Notes: a model not told the origin generated them from the sequence alone. A stretch of DNA of 64,000 nt from CAVZTX01 sp963778375 (GCA_963778375.1 CAVZTX010000022.1:1-64000); one strand, 5' to 3'. Shown: positions 42,824 through 52,693, counted from the stretch's first letter. Program-made: numbers and translations.

Positions 42824-45289
42824 TTAACCTGGTTGCCAGACCTGCACGGTATGGTCATCGCTACCATCAGAGGTATTAGGATCACCACTGCCCGAAGCAA
42901 TGTGCGTGCCATTTGGAGACCACATGACAGCGTTGACGCTGCTTGAATGGTTATGATAGACATAGCGATTGTTACCGTTGACCGAATTCCAGACCTGCAC
43001 TGTCTTATCGGCACTGCCGGAAGCAACGCGTATATCATCGGGTGACCACTCCACGGCATACACCGGCTGTGCATGACCTTGATAGGTATACGACGGACTT
43101 AATGAAACAGCATCCCAGACCTGCACCGTCTTATCATCGCTGCCGGAGGCCACATGCTTGCCATCGTGCGACCAGGCAATTGCGTTGACGTTGTTGCCGG
43201 AATGTCCGGTGTAGGTATTGATCGTGTTGCCCGTATTCGAGTCCCATACATCTACAACGTCATTCCGTGTGGAAGCAATGCGCCTTCCATCGGGCGACCA
43301 GGTCAGGGCCTTTACCCCTGCATTCGCCTGGTGCGTTGAGAAGCGCGTAGGAGAGGAGGCATTCCAGATCTGAATAGTCGAATCATCACTTCCAGAGGCC
43401 ATACGCTTACCATCGGGTGATAATGCCAGACAGCGTACGGTAGCATTATGACCAACATAGGAGAACAAACTGGTTCCATTCGTCGCTTGCCACACCTGTA
43501 CATCATCACTGGCCGAATAGATGTATTTGCCATCGCTCGACCAGACGACCGCATTGACAGGATTTTTATGCCCGGAATACGTGTAGATGTTATTCCCATT
43601 GGTTGCATCCCACACCTGCACCGTATTATCGCCGCTAGCAGAAGCGATCATCGTTCCGTCTGGCGACCATGCCACCGCTGTAATGTAGCGAGTGTGTCCA
43701 ATATACGAGACCACTCCAGGGATGGTTGGAGCGCCTGACCCAGTAGTAGGCGTCCCTCCAGGAGTTGTATCGGTCGCACTGGCAGTAGGAGCAGTAGTCG
43801 CAGTAGCAGTCGGCGTTGTATTGTTCGCGGCGGGATTGGTAGCGGTAGCAGTCGGCGTAAGGGCCGTACCACTTCCATGGTGCTGCGAAAGTATCAGACC
43901 AACACTACCAACAATGGCCACCCCTGCAACTCCCGCCAGACCTATGATGACAGTACGCCTTGAAACACCTTTCTTCGGCGGCTGTGATCCGCCAGGACCA
44001 GGATATATACCTGGACTTGGTGGAGGACCACCGGCAGGATTCATGGGTGCATTCTGGAAAGGAGGTCCCTGGCGATTTACCACAAATGTGGGATCATTTG
44101 GAGCAGCCCCAAACGGCCCCGGGAAGTTCTGCGAGGCAGACTGAGGCTGAAAAGGTTGCTGACCTCCATAGTTAGGAGAAGATGGTGACAGCGGACCTGG
44201 CGCTGAACCCCAATTCGGTCCGTTTGGTTGCTGGAACTGCTGGGGGGTCGGTTGCACAAAATTAGGCGAAGACGGCTGACCTCCCATGGGAGTATTCCAG
44301 CCTGGACCTTGAGCCTGAGCAGCAAAATTACCGCTTTGATGAGGTGAAGACGGTTGGTTCACAGGAGCGTTCCAGATGATCCCTCCCTGAACGGGTGGAG
44401 TGCCGCCGGGTGTAGCGGGCAGAGGAGACAACATTCCTGGTAGTAGTGGTGTAAACTGACCTGCTCGCACTTCCTGGCACGCCTGCTCCAGGGCATTGGC
44501 AAAAGCTTCGATACGCATAAAGCGCTGCTCAGGATTCTTAGCCAATCCCCTCTGCACCACTTCGTTGATAGCAGGCGTAATTCCCGGAATTTTCTCGTAT
44601 AAAGGAGCTGGTACCGCGAGCAGATGCTGGCTTGCCACTTCTGGAAACGAGCCACGAAAGGGACGCTCTCCGCTCAACCATTCATACACAACAACCGCCA
44701 GGGAATACTGATCGCTGGCCGGCATAAGCCTGCCATTAAGCTGCTCTGGTGCCATATATCCAATCGTGCCAACAACATCCTCCGTACTGGAGTAGCGCGA
44801 ACTCTGTGTAACCACAGCAATGCCAAAGTCACTCAGCAGCACATCATTATTCTGACCCAGCAGCATGTTCTCCGGCTTAATATCACGATGGATGATTTTC
44901 CTATCGTGAGCATACTGCAAAGCCGCTGCAACCTGCCGGACGTAGGGAACGATCGTTGCTGGCGCTAAACGCGTCCCTTCAGGGTGACGCTGGCGCAGCG
45001 TACCATTTGGAGCATAATCCATGACGAGAAAGGGTGTGGTGCCTCCCTCTACACCAAATTCCAGCACCCGCACAATGTTAGGATGTATCAAGCTCGAAAT
45101 AGCCCGCGCCTCTTTAAGGAAGATTTCCAGGTCATTACTTGCCAGGCGCGCCTGAAGGAGTTTGATTGCGGCTAACGTCTTGAGGTACACGTGTTCACCC
45201 AGGTAGACATCCGCAAAGCCACCCTGCCCCAACAAACGGATCAGGCGATAGTTACCAAGTTGCCTACCTACATAGTTGTTCATCCACAA
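42824..45289 (-). CDS. Membrane-anchored Ser/Thr protein kinase with seven WD40 repeats
   Basis: An 821-aa protein. Residues about 14-275 are a bacterial (PknB-like) kinase: GQGGFADV loop, K43 in AAIK, HRDIKPEN, SDFG and GTIGYMAPEQ are intact. Then comes a roughly 150-residue Pro/Gly/Gln/Asn-rich linker, one membrane helix (VIIGLAGVAGVAIVGSVGLI) and a Thr/Ala/Pro-rich spacer (TPTATAT-like). Seven WD40 repeats close the chain, each with a GH-...-SPDG-...-VQVW frame. The kinase is cytoplasmic and the propeller outside the membrane, so it should sense extracellular ligands or cell-wall state. This plan is frequent in Ktedonobacteria. It converges with the aldehyde dehydrogenase gene with nine bases between stops. 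Confidence 0.92.
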   Translation of the reverse strand: MWMNNYVGRQLGNYRLIRLLGQGGFADVYLGEHVYLKTLAAIKLLQARLASNDLEIFLKEARAISSLIHPNIVRVLEFGVEGGTTPFLVMDYAPNGTLRQRHPEGTRLAPATIVPYVRQVAAALQYAHDRKIIHRDIKPENMLLGQNNDVLLSDFGIAVVTQSSRYSSTEDVVGTIGYMAPEQLNGRLMPASDQYSLAVVVYEWLSGERPFRGSFPEVASQHLLAVPAPLYEKIPGITPAINEVVQRGLAKNPEQRFMRIEAFANALEQACQEVRAGQFTPLLPGMLSPLPATPGGTPPVQGGIIWNAPVNQPSSPHQSGNFAAQAQGPGWNTPMGGQPSSPNFVQPTPQQFQQPNGPNWGSAPGPLSPSSPNYGGQQPFQPQSASQNFPGPFGAAPNDPTFVVNRQGPPFQNAPMNPAGGPPPSPGIYPGPGGSQPPKKGVSRRTVIIGLAGVAGVAIVGSVGLILSQHHGSGTALTPTATATNPAANNTTPTATATTAPTASATDTTPGGTPTTGSGAPTIPGVVSYIGHTRYITAVAWSPDGTMIASASGDNTVQVWDATNGNNIYTYSGHKNPVNAVVWSSDGKYIYSASDDVQVWQATNGTSLFSYVGHNATVRCLALSPDGKRMASGSDDSTIQIWNASSPTRFSTHQANAGVKALTWSPDGRRIASTRNDVVDVWDSNTGNTINTYTGHSGNNVNAIAWSHDGKHVASGSDDKTVQVWDAVSLSPSYTYQGHAQPVYAVEWSPDDIRVASGSADKTVQVWNSVNGNNRYVYHNHSSSVNAVMWSPNGTHIASGSGDPNTSDGSDDHTVQVWQPG

Positions 45290-45837
45290 ACTCCTCCTTA
45301 AAGTGCTTCTATGCTCATAAACGTATGCAATCTATCTTCTAACCCAGCCCTGGAATAGGCGTATTGTAGGGACTTCCCTAAGCCTTGTCAAGTTGCGCAC
45401 CCATATATCTACGATTCACCAGCATTTTTGATCGTTCTACTATAATTTGTAGTTCACTGTTAGCACCGCACTTCCCTAATTGCGGACATAGGGGATCAAA
45501 CCCCTATGGGCAATCGTGAGACTGATCACGGTTGGACAACTACCAGCAGATATAAGGAAGGCTTATGAGCAAAGATGGGGTATTAGGCAGAGGATAGGAT
45601 TCTGGGTTGTACGTGGTGCAGGGCATTTGCTACGGCGTGTTTTTCCTAATGCACTAGGGCAGATCGCCATTGGTGGAGTTTGCTAGACGACGTGCTAAGG
45701 GAGAGCTCTACCAGTCCGGTCGGCAAGTTGACAGTGATGGTTTAATGAAACAGCAGGTGACAAATTTAGAACAGTAGACACTGGAAGCGAGAAATAAGAA
45801 AATCCACAATAAGGTTGAAACACCGAAGGAGCCCTCT
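45290..45837. other. Long intergenic stretch without a recognised gene
   Basis: About 550 bases between the divergent kinase and HEAT-repeat genes. No open frame with protein-like text, no tRNA-like fold and no repeat was recognised. It presumably holds both promoters. Confidence 0.4.
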
Positions 45838-46674
45838 ATGGAGTCATCCAAAACAAGCAACTATCCTCCGCCCGTAAACCAACTACTCACCTACGGCGAA
45901 GCTCACCTCACGCCTCCCGATAAATGGCCTAACTACCTTGAACTGGGCTTCGGCCCGGAACACATCCCCGACCTCATCCGTATGGCAACAGATCAACAAT
46001 TGAACGAGGCCGATACCGATAGCCTAGAAGTATGGGCTCCCACTCATGCCTGGCGTGCACTTGGACAACTTCGTGCTGAAGCAGCAATTGAGCCCCTCCT
46101 CTCGCTGTTCGAAGAATTGGAATACGACGACTGGGTCACGGAGGAATTGCCAGAGATCTTTGGCATGATCGGTCCGACAGCCCTTCCAGCACTGGCCGCG
46201 TATCTGTCTGACACCACTCATGGCGAGTCCGAACTTATTGACGCGATTTCATGCATAAAACACATAGCAAAGCGCTGGCCCGACGCTCGTTCGCAGAGTA
46301 TTGAAATTCTCATGGATCAATTGGAACGCTATAAAGAAAACGACTACGGCGTAAATGGCTTCCTCATCCTGGCCCTGGTGGATCTCCAAGCTATGGAAGC
46401 CCTCCCTCTTATTGAGCAGGCATTTGCAGCAAACCGTGTTGATCTCATGATTATGGGAGATTGGAACGACGTACAGGTCGACCTGGGCTTGAAATCCCGT
46501 GAAGAGGTAGAGCAGAGTCGATCCAGAAGATTACCCGAGTTACCTTTTCCCTCCAACAACCAGATAACCTCCTCCCCGTTTTCCTCCCAAACATATCACG
46601 AGCATAAGGTCTCTCACAAGAAATCCAAAAAGAAGATGTCCAAACAATCTCGCAAGAAAAACCGCAAACGCTAA
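45838..46674 (+). CDS. HEAT-like repeat protein, DUF1186-type
   Basis: A 278-aa protein built from short helical pairs: EHIPDLIRMATDQQLNE, HAWRALGQLRAEAAIEPLLS, ELPEIFGMIGPTALPALAAY and DLQAMEALPLIEQAFAANRV. The combination of the last segment with DVQVDLG resembles DUF1186/HEAT proteins, scaffolds that bind other proteins. The C-terminal 60 residues turn into a Ser/Lys/Arg-rich tail (KSKKKMSKQSRKKNRKR) likely to be disordered and possibly nucleic-acid binding. GGAG precedes the start. Function unknown. Confidence 0.72.
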   Translation: MESSKTSNYPPPVNQLLTYGEAHLTPPDKWPNYLELGFGPEHIPDLIRMATDQQLNEADTDSLEVWAPTHAWRALGQLRAEAAIEPLLSLFEELEYDDWVTEELPEIFGMIGPTALPALAAYLSDTTHGESELIDAISCIKHIAKRWPDARSQSIEILMDQLERYKENDYGVNGFLILALVDLQAMEALPLIEQAFAANRVDLMIMGDWNDVQVDLGLKSREEVEQSRSRRLPELPFPSNNQITSSPFSSQTYHEHKVSHKKSKKKMSKQSRKKNRKR

Positions 46675-46695
46675 AACTTCTTACAACTTTTATAC

Positions 46696-46764
46696 CGATA
46701 TATCGTATACTGGAATAGAAAGATATATCGCATTGTTACAATTGATGAATGCGATATATCGCAT
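46696..46764. promoter_or_regulatory. Three operator-like GATATATCG sites
   Basis: CGATATATCG (46696-46705), GATATATCGCAT (46722-46733) and the perfect 16-bp palindrome ATGCGATATATCGCAT (46749-46764) lie in a row just upstream of the gene at 46798. They look like binding sites of a dimeric regulator; PadR-type repressors bind similar sites. The start codon is 34 bases beyond the last site. Confidence 0.6.
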
Positions 46765-46797
46765 GAGTTCTCTCAATTTGAAAGGAGATTAAGAACA

Positions 46798-47289
46798 ATG
46801 TTTGGTGAATTTAACAGACAATCTGAGCCTTCCCCTGAGGAAGCAAACTGGGAAGGCTGGACGCCTCCCTGGATGTCCGGTGAGGGACAAGGCCACCGTG
46901 GACCCTTCGGTCCCGGACGCGGATTTGGTGGCCCTCGTGGCTGGCAGGGTCCTCGCGGCCCATTTGGTCACAGGCACGGTTGGGGACATCACGGTCAGCA
47001 TGGTCCTCGCGGACCCTTCGGTTTCGGTTTCGGCTTCGGCCCAGGTCGCCACTGGGGTATCCCCGATGAACTTCTAGCCTTGCGTTCCGAGGCTGCGGAA
47101 GTAGCACGCCTCTTCGCTATTGCCAGCCGGGGCACGTTCGAGAACAAAGAGCGCCTGACACAACTGCGCTCATTCCTCGATCGCTCGCGTAAAGAGCTTT
47201 CCGATATGATCTACGGATCATCAACTCAGGGTCAGACGACAACTGAGGGTGAGAGCGCAACTAGCTCTACAGATATCGGACAGGCGTAA
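46798..47289 (+). CDS. Gly/His/Arg-rich protein with C-terminal helical domain
   Basis: A 163-aa protein. Residues about 25-90 are low complexity with Gly, His, Pro, Arg and Phe (GPFGHRHGWGHHGQHGPRG and similar), then a compact helical part (LLALRSEAAEVARLFAIASR and LTQLRSFLDRSRKELSDMI) follows. Such Gly/His-rich leaders are common on PadR-like regulators of Ktedonobacteria, but the winged helix is absent here. The helical part is like the C-terminal dimerisation part of those regulators; this is inference. GAAAGGAG precedes the start. Three GATATATCG operators lie immediately upstream, so expression is controlled. Confidence 0.65.
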   Translation: MFGEFNRQSEPSPEEANWEGWTPPWMSGEGQGHRGPFGPGRGFGGPRGWQGPRGPFGHRHGWGHHGQHGPRGPFGFGFGFGPGRHWGIPDELLALRSEAAEVARLFAIASRGTFENKERLTQLRSFLDRSRKELSDMIYGSSTQGQTTTEGESATSSTDIGQA

Positions 47290-47293
47290 TCAC

Positions 47294-47325
47294 TGTAGAG
47301 GACGCGATTACTCGCGTCCTCTACA
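47294..47325 (+). terminator. Perfect 14-bp hairpin after the Gly/His-rich gene
   Basis: TGTAGAGGACGCGA (47294-47307) and TCGCGTCCTCTACA (47312-47325) form a 14-base stem with a four-base loop, starting five bases after the stop. The T-tract of a classical terminator is missing. Confidence 0.5.
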
Positions 47326-47484
47326 CACTCGTGGGATGCATAACCACTCGTATTTGTAGGGGCCGATGATGAAATTTACCAACCAACATCGGTCCTGATT
47401 TGTCATCCTGAGTGCAACGAAGGATCTGTGAAGCGAAACATCTCTCGCTGGGTACAGATGCTTCGCTTCACTCAGCATGACAGA

Positions 47485-47609
47485 CAGGGCAATCGCATCT
47501 AATTTTTAGTGCAGCCTGGAGAGGACGTCTACAAGTTGAGCTTTGTAAAGCCTCATCATTATGAAATGGCTTATCACCGTCTTTGGTGAATTTAGATGCG
47601 ATTGCCCTG
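47485..47609. mobile_element. 125-bp MITE with 18-bp terminal inverted repeats and 10-bp target duplication
   Basis: The ends CAGGGCAATCGCATCTAA (47485-47502) and TTAGATGCGATTGCCCTG (47592-47609) are perfect inverted copies. GCATGACAGA flanks both (47475-47484 and 47610-47619). There is no coding capacity. Ten-base duplications fit IS4-type elements. The same end sequence is found alone at 12454. The flanking 47402-47484 belongs to a REP-like palindromic repeat similar to the core of the element at 20669. Confidence 0.8.
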
Positions 47610-47678
47610 GCATGACAGAGCCGGTTTGACTCGTGAACATTCATTATCAGGCTCCCTGGGCTGGGGCGGAGTAACTGC

Positions 47679-48752
47679 TCAGCCTTTCTGAGCAAGCAGA
47701 AATGGCGTACCTGGTCCCGCAAAAAATACAAGATGCTCTTCTGGCACGCCTGCCTTCCGGGCAAACGGCTCAAGGTCTCGCCTCACTACCCTCGCCCTGC
47801 TATAGCCAGCATCTTCGGCCAACTGCCTGAGTTCATCGTCACCGTAGAATCGCAACCGTGAAGCCATCGGTTCGGGGGCAGCCATCGTTCCTCGCATCGC
47901 AGGGTCGCTTCCCAGCACGACGAGTCGGCCACCTTCACGGAGCACTCGCCGGATTTCCCTCAGTGCCGCAACCGGATCGGGCAGAAAACCAAGGACACCC
48001 GTCATCACAGCGCAAGTGAACGTTGCGTCGGGAAAGGGTAATTGATCAGCACTTGCTTGCTGAATTTTGAGCATGCCCTCCGCCACAGCATCGGAGTTCA
48101 CCTCCTGTGCGAGTCGGACCATGGCAAGACTGTGGTCGATAGCTGCTGCACGGCACCCGCTCGAAAGTGCCTCCTTCAGTAGTGCACCTCCTCCGCAGCC
48201 TACTTCTAACAAATACTCATCGGGGGAGAGCGCCAGTTCCTCTAAAATCACATAGAAGTTGGGGTAGTGGTAGAGCGGGTCACGGTAGATGGCGCGTGAT
48301 TGCGTGCCTGATGGACGACGAGCCCTTCGATCCGTCAGCCAATTTCCGAAACCGCTGGGGCCCGTCGCCTGGAATAGTGGTGCGGCCACCTCACTGGCGA
48401 ACCAGCCCATAAGCTCACCTGGATCTCCGATCAGTCGGCCCCAGCCCGAATGCGAGAGCTTCACCCGTGTGCCGCCATCGATCGCCTCAAATCGTATCTC
48501 GACCTCCGTCAACTCTTCGGGATTCCAGTTAGCTTGATGCCACTCCAGCAGGATCAGCTCACCGGGTTTCCAGAAGACGACACGCCCCACCCCAAACCCA
48601 TCCTGTACTATGCGTCCATTTGCACCTGTCTCGAAGCTCATCCTCTCTCGCATAAGAGCCATGGCAAGTTCCTCAACAAGCACATCGAACGCCACCATTG
48701 GCGCAAGGGCAATGTCGATGCCAACATACACAGTAGTTCTGCTGTCTTCCAC
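47679..48752 (-). CDS. SRPBCC domain fused to class I SAM methyltransferase
   Basis: A 357-aa protein. Residues 1 to about 140 are an AHSA1/START-like SRPBCC domain (GIDIALAPMVAFDVLVEEL opening; FWKPGELILLEWHQANWNP; RVKLSHSGWGRL). From about residue 165 on follows a methyltransferase with motif I LEVGCGGGALLKEAL, acidic D of AAIDHSLAMVRLA, motif II QASADQLPFPDATFTCAV and motif III VLREGGRLVVLGS. The SRPBCC part could bind the hydrophobic substrate that the second half methylates. I know of no named protein with this fusion. Substrate unknown. It ends close to a MITE. Confidence 0.85.
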   Translation of the reverse strand: MEDSRTTVYVGIDIALAPMVAFDVLVEELAMALMRERMSFETGANGRIVQDGFGVGRVVFWKPGELILLEWHQANWNPEELTEVEIRFEAIDGGTRVKLSHSGWGRLIGDPGELMGWFASEVAAPLFQATGPSGFGNWLTDRRARRPSGTQSRAIYRDPLYHYPNFYVILEELALSPDEYLLEVGCGGGALLKEALSSGCRAAAIDHSLAMVRLAQEVNSDAVAEGMLKIQQASADQLPFPDATFTCAVMTGVLGFLPDPVAALREIRRVLREGGRLVVLGSDPAMRGTMAAPEPMASRLRFYGDDELRQLAEDAGYSRARVVRRDLEPFARKAGVPEEHLVFFAGPGTPFLLAQKG

Positions 48753-48756
48753 CTGA

Positions 48757-49999
48757 CTATCTTCCTTTATATTCGAGAATGTAAAATCCCGCGTTATAGT
48801 CGGTCACGTAGAGCAGGCCTTCCGTATCCACAAACACATCGCACGATTGGATGACCTGGGCGCTTTCCGGTCGTGGGTCAAACATACGCTGGGGTGCAGG
48901 TGGGACAAAATAGCCTACCTCTTCAGGTCGGAAGTGGTTTTTCACATCGAATACTCGCACGCCAGCATTCTGATAGGTCGCGAAGATTAATTCTGAACTC
49001 TGGAAGGAACCGGGGCGGTTCTCATGCAGGTTATGCGGGCCAAAGTGCCCACCTTTCGCACAGTAGTCTTCCTCTGATGGTGTAGGAAAAGTCGCAATCG
49101 TCACGGGATTCGTTGGCTCACGCACATCGACAACCCAGGTGTACTTGACCTGGTCTGCACAATTATCCGCAACGCCTTCATCGGCAACGATGACGAGATC
49201 GCGCTCAGGTAACGGTAGGCTGGTATGCGTTCCACCTCCAAAGGGTGGAGACCAGTTGCGATGTGCAATGAGTTGAGGTAAGGCCGGATTGCTCACATCA
49301 AGCAATGTCAGACCCACCATCTCGCCACGAACCGTAAGCTGTTGTTCCGGCAACAATCGCGTGATGCAGCGCATAACGCCTCCCGGGTTGCCAGGTAGGC
49401 GTTTCGCCTCCATCGCGCCACATGCCTGGTATCCACCAGCGTCCCACTACGCCTGGATGTGTTGGATCTGCCATATCAATGACAATGAAAATATGATCGG
49501 TATAGCCTATAAGTGAAGCAGATGCATAGGCGTAGCGTCCCCCGACATACCAGATGCGGTGCAAGCCAAATCCCTCTACCGGCATGAAGCCGATCTCGCG
49601 CGGCTGATCTGGCCTGGAAATGTCAAACACACGCATACCTGCCGAGAAATCAAGGTTCTGTTTGCCGAAGGTATCAGCAAAGGATTGGCTGTAGTACTCA
49701 GCTTTCTCAATATGAATGTTGGGCGAATAAATGTTTACACCATTGACAACCAACAACAGATCATCAAAAGCTTGCAAATGGAGCGACCATGTGTTCGGCG
49801 GTGTCGGGATAAAATTAACCGGTCGGGGATGCTTGGGATCACTCACATCCATAACCGTCACGCCGTTGCTAAACATGTGACCAATATAGGCATGTCCTTT
49901 GTAGACCATGATCTGCACTCCATCGCCTCGCCCACCCTGATCGGAGTAGCTTACGAAATCGATGTTTTTGTGCGGGGCTTCCAAGGCTTCGTGGTTCAT
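48757..49999 (-). pseudogene. LVIVD-repeat beta-propeller protein, one frameshift
   Basis: Start at 49999 (MNHEALEAPHKNIDFV) behind GGAGGAAG. Repeats of the LVIVD type run along the chain: AYIGHMFSNGVTVMDVSDPK, AGMRVFDISRPDQPREIG, HIFIVIDMADPTHPGVVG, LTLLDVSNPALPQLIA and AGVRVFDVKNHFRPEEVG, ending VTDYNAGFYILEY. The frame breaks at about 49310 after AYGSWRDGG; removing one G from GGG restores continuity. The repaired protein has about 410 residues. Such propellers are usually of unknown function. It overlaps no neighbour but lies just downstream of the LLM oxidoreductase gene on the same strand (20 bases), so an operon is likely. Confidence 0.75.
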
Positions 50000-50019
50000 T
50001 GTTCTTCCTCCATTGAACA

Positions 50020-51000
50020 CTAAATTTGCCCAATCAGCTTCATAATCCGCACCAGTTCACCTTCCGCATCCGCAACCGCTATAGGCATCACAAGTAATTC
50101 ATCCAGGCCCATCACCAGAAGTTCGGCGAGTCGTGACGCCACAACGGTTTCATCGCCGGAGACAACCAGATTATCGATGAGCGCATCGGACATCGTCCCA
50201 TCAGGGGAGACGGGAAAGCCCGCGTCAGCGAACATATTAGCATAGAACGGAAGCCGCCCATACAGAGCTAGCCGCTGACGTGCCGCAGCCAGTACCGCCG
50301 GGCGATCATGGCTGAGAGCTACCGGAATATGGGCTACAAGCGGCGGTACCGGGCGTCCTCCCTTCGTTGCCCCCACACGCAACGCTGGCAGCGCTTTCTC
50401 AAGCAGATACTGCACGGGACACACCCAGGAGATCCCGCCATCCGCAACCTCTCCCGCCAGTTGAAATGCCCCTTCGCGCAGAGCCGAGATCAGAATAGGA
50501 GTGCGAGGCGGACGCTGCAACGTCGTCTTAATTTTGTAGAAGCGTCCCTGGAAATCAACCTCGCCCTCCCAAAGGGCTGTACGCAGCACGGTCACATACT
50601 CGCGTAGGTGCTCCAGTGGAGCCGTCATGGGGATACCGTAAACATTCTCCATAGTCGGCTTATGGCTCGGCCCGATTCCGAGTCGCACTCGCCCAGGTGC
50701 AAGGTCGCCCAGTGCAAGTGCTTGCTGTGCCAGTGCCAGAGGATTTCGTGGATAGATAGGCACAATCGCCGTTCCCATCCTCACACTGCTAGTCCGTACA
50801 GCGGCCGCCCCAAATATCGTCAAAGTATCTGGTGCTGGGGTACTCTGGGTCATCCATACCTGTCGCACGCCAGCAGCCTCCGCCGCTACAATCGTTGATA
50901 CCGCTTCAGCCGCATTCCATCCCGACACAACCAGCCCAATCCCCTCTCGCATCGAAATATTCCTGGCCGCAGTTCCACGAGCTACATCCTTATCTTGCAT
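50020..51000 (-). CDS. LLM-class flavin-dependent oxidoreductase
   Basis: A 326-aa luciferase-like barrel: EGIGLVVSGWNAAEAVSTIV, GVRQVWMTQSTPAPDTLT, VRMGTAIVPIYPRNPLALAQ, GRVRLGIGPSHKPTMENVYG and PPRTPILISALREGAFQLAG. The layout matches F420-dependent members (tetrahydromethanopterin reductase or glucose-6-phosphate dehydrogenase type). The protein is complete. It is the first gene of a probable pair with the LVIVD-repeat gene, which starts 20 bases beyond its stop. Confidence 0.88.
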   Translation of the reverse strand: MQDKDVARGTAARNISMREGIGLVVSGWNAAEAVSTIVAAEAAGVRQVWMTQSTPAPDTLTIFGAAAVRTSSVRMGTAIVPIYPRNPLALAQQALALGDLAPGRVRLGIGPSHKPTMENVYGIPMTAPLEHLREYVTVLRTALWEGEVDFQGRFYKIKTTLQRPPRTPILISALREGAFQLAGEVADGGISWVCPVQYLLEKALPALRVGATKGGRPVPPLVAHIPVALSHDRPAVLAAARQRLALYGRLPFYANMFADAGFPVSPDGTMSDALIDNLVVSGDETVVASRLAELLVMGLDELLVMPIAVADAEGELVRIMKLIGQI

Positions 51001-51167
51001 AAATCAAATTCCCTTTCTGATGGTTCTACTATCCCCTCTGAACATAGCACCCCGCAATCTGCACCGTCAAGCGCACCAAAGAACCATTTGTCTTTCTAAC
51101 TCTTCCTGTTCTATGATACATATTGGTAAGCATTGAAACAGCCTACTAGAAAAGAGAACAGAAATAG

Positions 51168-52649
51168 ATGGCAACGACCACACAAGATATACATCCAACA
51201 AAGATAACGCTCCCCCCAGGCCCTAGAAGTCTGCCCTATCTTGGCAATCTTCTCTCGTTGAGGCAAGACCCACTTGGCTTTTTTCAACAGTTGCAACGCA
51301 CATATGGTAATGCAGCAACGATCTACTTTGGAAAAAATCCAGCGGTGCTGTTGTTCCGCCCGGAATATGTGCACTATGTGCTGGTGGAACACCCACGCAA
51401 TTTCTCGAATCGCGGAGTGCTCTCGGAGAATAGCGAGGGCGGTTTCGCAAGTGAAGGATTGCTGACCATCGATGGCGAGAAGCATCGCCAGCAGCGCCGT
51501 GCAGTGTTGCCAGCTTTCCATAAAAAGCGGGTCGAAGGCTACGCGACGATTATAGAGGAATACACACAAGAACTTCTGAAGACATGGCGACCAGGTGATA
51601 CCATCGATATGTCGCGAGCTATGCAAGAGTTGACGCTGCGTATTGTGAGCAAGTGCCTCTTCGGTATCGATCTGTCATCCCAGCTTAGCCCACTCAGTGA
51701 CGCTTTCGACGGCATTCTGGGAAGTTCGACAAGCATGGCCGAGGACCTGCTCAATATTCGCATCGACAATCCCGTCACCGGTTATGGAAAGCGGATGGCA
51801 GCCACGCGCCAGCTCGATATGCTGATCTACACACTGATAGCTCAGCGCCGTGACCATACAGACGATTACAATGACATTCTTTCTATGCTGATGTCGGCGC
51901 AGAGCGGGGAAGAACCCGGGAAGAAACTGAGCGAAAAGCAGATTCACGATCACATCCTTACCTTCCTCGCGGCGGGTCATGAGACAACGGCGATTGCGCT
52001 GACCTGGACGTTTTACCTGCTCTCACAATATCCGCAGGTGCGTATCAAATTGCAGGATGAGATCCGCTCGGTGCTCGCCGGTCGTGAGCCTACACTTGAG
52101 GACCTGGCTAAACTTCCCTATCTTGATTGGGTGTTGAATGAATCGATGCGTCTCTATCCGCCAGCCTGGATGCAGATGCGTTTCGTTGCCAAAGAAGTTG
52201 AACTGGATGGTGTGCATCTGCCAGTTGGTACGCTCGTCATCTTGAGTCAATGGGTTATGCATCGTTTACCCGCTATCTGGCAGGATGCGGAGGTTTTCAA
52301 ACCCGAACGCTGGGACCCCGCAAATGGTCAGCAGCTCCCCCCTGGAGCGTACTTCCCCTTCGGAGGCGGTCCGCGTACCTGCATTGGAATGCCACTTGCA
52401 CAGTTGGAGGCGCGCCTTATTCTCACGAGCATCCTCCAACGCTATATACCGCAGCCTGATCCCAGTTATAAACCTGAACTCCGACCTACCATTACTTTAC
52501 GTCCGAAGCAGCATTTACAAGTGACTTTGATGCCGGTGTCTTCCACTAGTGGAGACGCTCAATGGAAGCAGCTTATGTCCGCACCGAATGTAACTTTAGA
52601 AGAGCGCCGGGGATGTAGAACTGCGTTACTGAGTCTGTTCGGATTATAG
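51168..52649 (+). CDS. Cytochrome P450 (CYP102/CYP4-like architecture)
   Basis: A 493-aa P450 without membrane anchor. It opens with the proline-rich LPPGPRSLPYLGNLL. The I-helix oxygen motif is AGHETTA (A269 to T274), the K-helix ExxR is in NESMRLYPPAW, and the heme loop is FGGGPRTCIGMPLAQLE with the axial thiolate at C405. Length and motif variants match bacterial long-chain fatty acid or terpene hydroxylases related to CYP102 and CYP4. A reductase partner is not encoded nearby. The C-terminal 40 residues are a weakly conserved polar extension. Confidence 0.92.
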   Translation: MATTTQDIHPTKITLPPGPRSLPYLGNLLSLRQDPLGFFQQLQRTYGNAATIYFGKNPAVLLFRPEYVHYVLVEHPRNFSNRGVLSENSEGGFASEGLLTIDGEKHRQQRRAVLPAFHKKRVEGYATIIEEYTQELLKTWRPGDTIDMSRAMQELTLRIVSKCLFGIDLSSQLSPLSDAFDGILGSSTSMAEDLLNIRIDNPVTGYGKRMAATRQLDMLIYTLIAQRRDHTDDYNDILSMLMSAQSGEEPGKKLSEKQIHDHILTFLAAGHETTAIALTWTFYLLSQYPQVRIKLQDEIRSVLAGREPTLEDLAKLPYLDWVLNESMRLYPPAWMQMRFVAKEVELDGVHLPVGTLVILSQWVMHRLPAIWQDAEVFKPERWDPANGQQLPPGAYFPFGGGPRTCIGMPLAQLEARLILTSILQRYIPQPDPSYKPELRPTITLRPKQHLQVTLMPVSSTSGDAQWKQLMSAPNVTLEERRGCRTALLSLFGL

Positions 52650-52693
52650 CTGCGATGACAATCGCGAAAATGCTTCTCCTACAACGAGCATTT

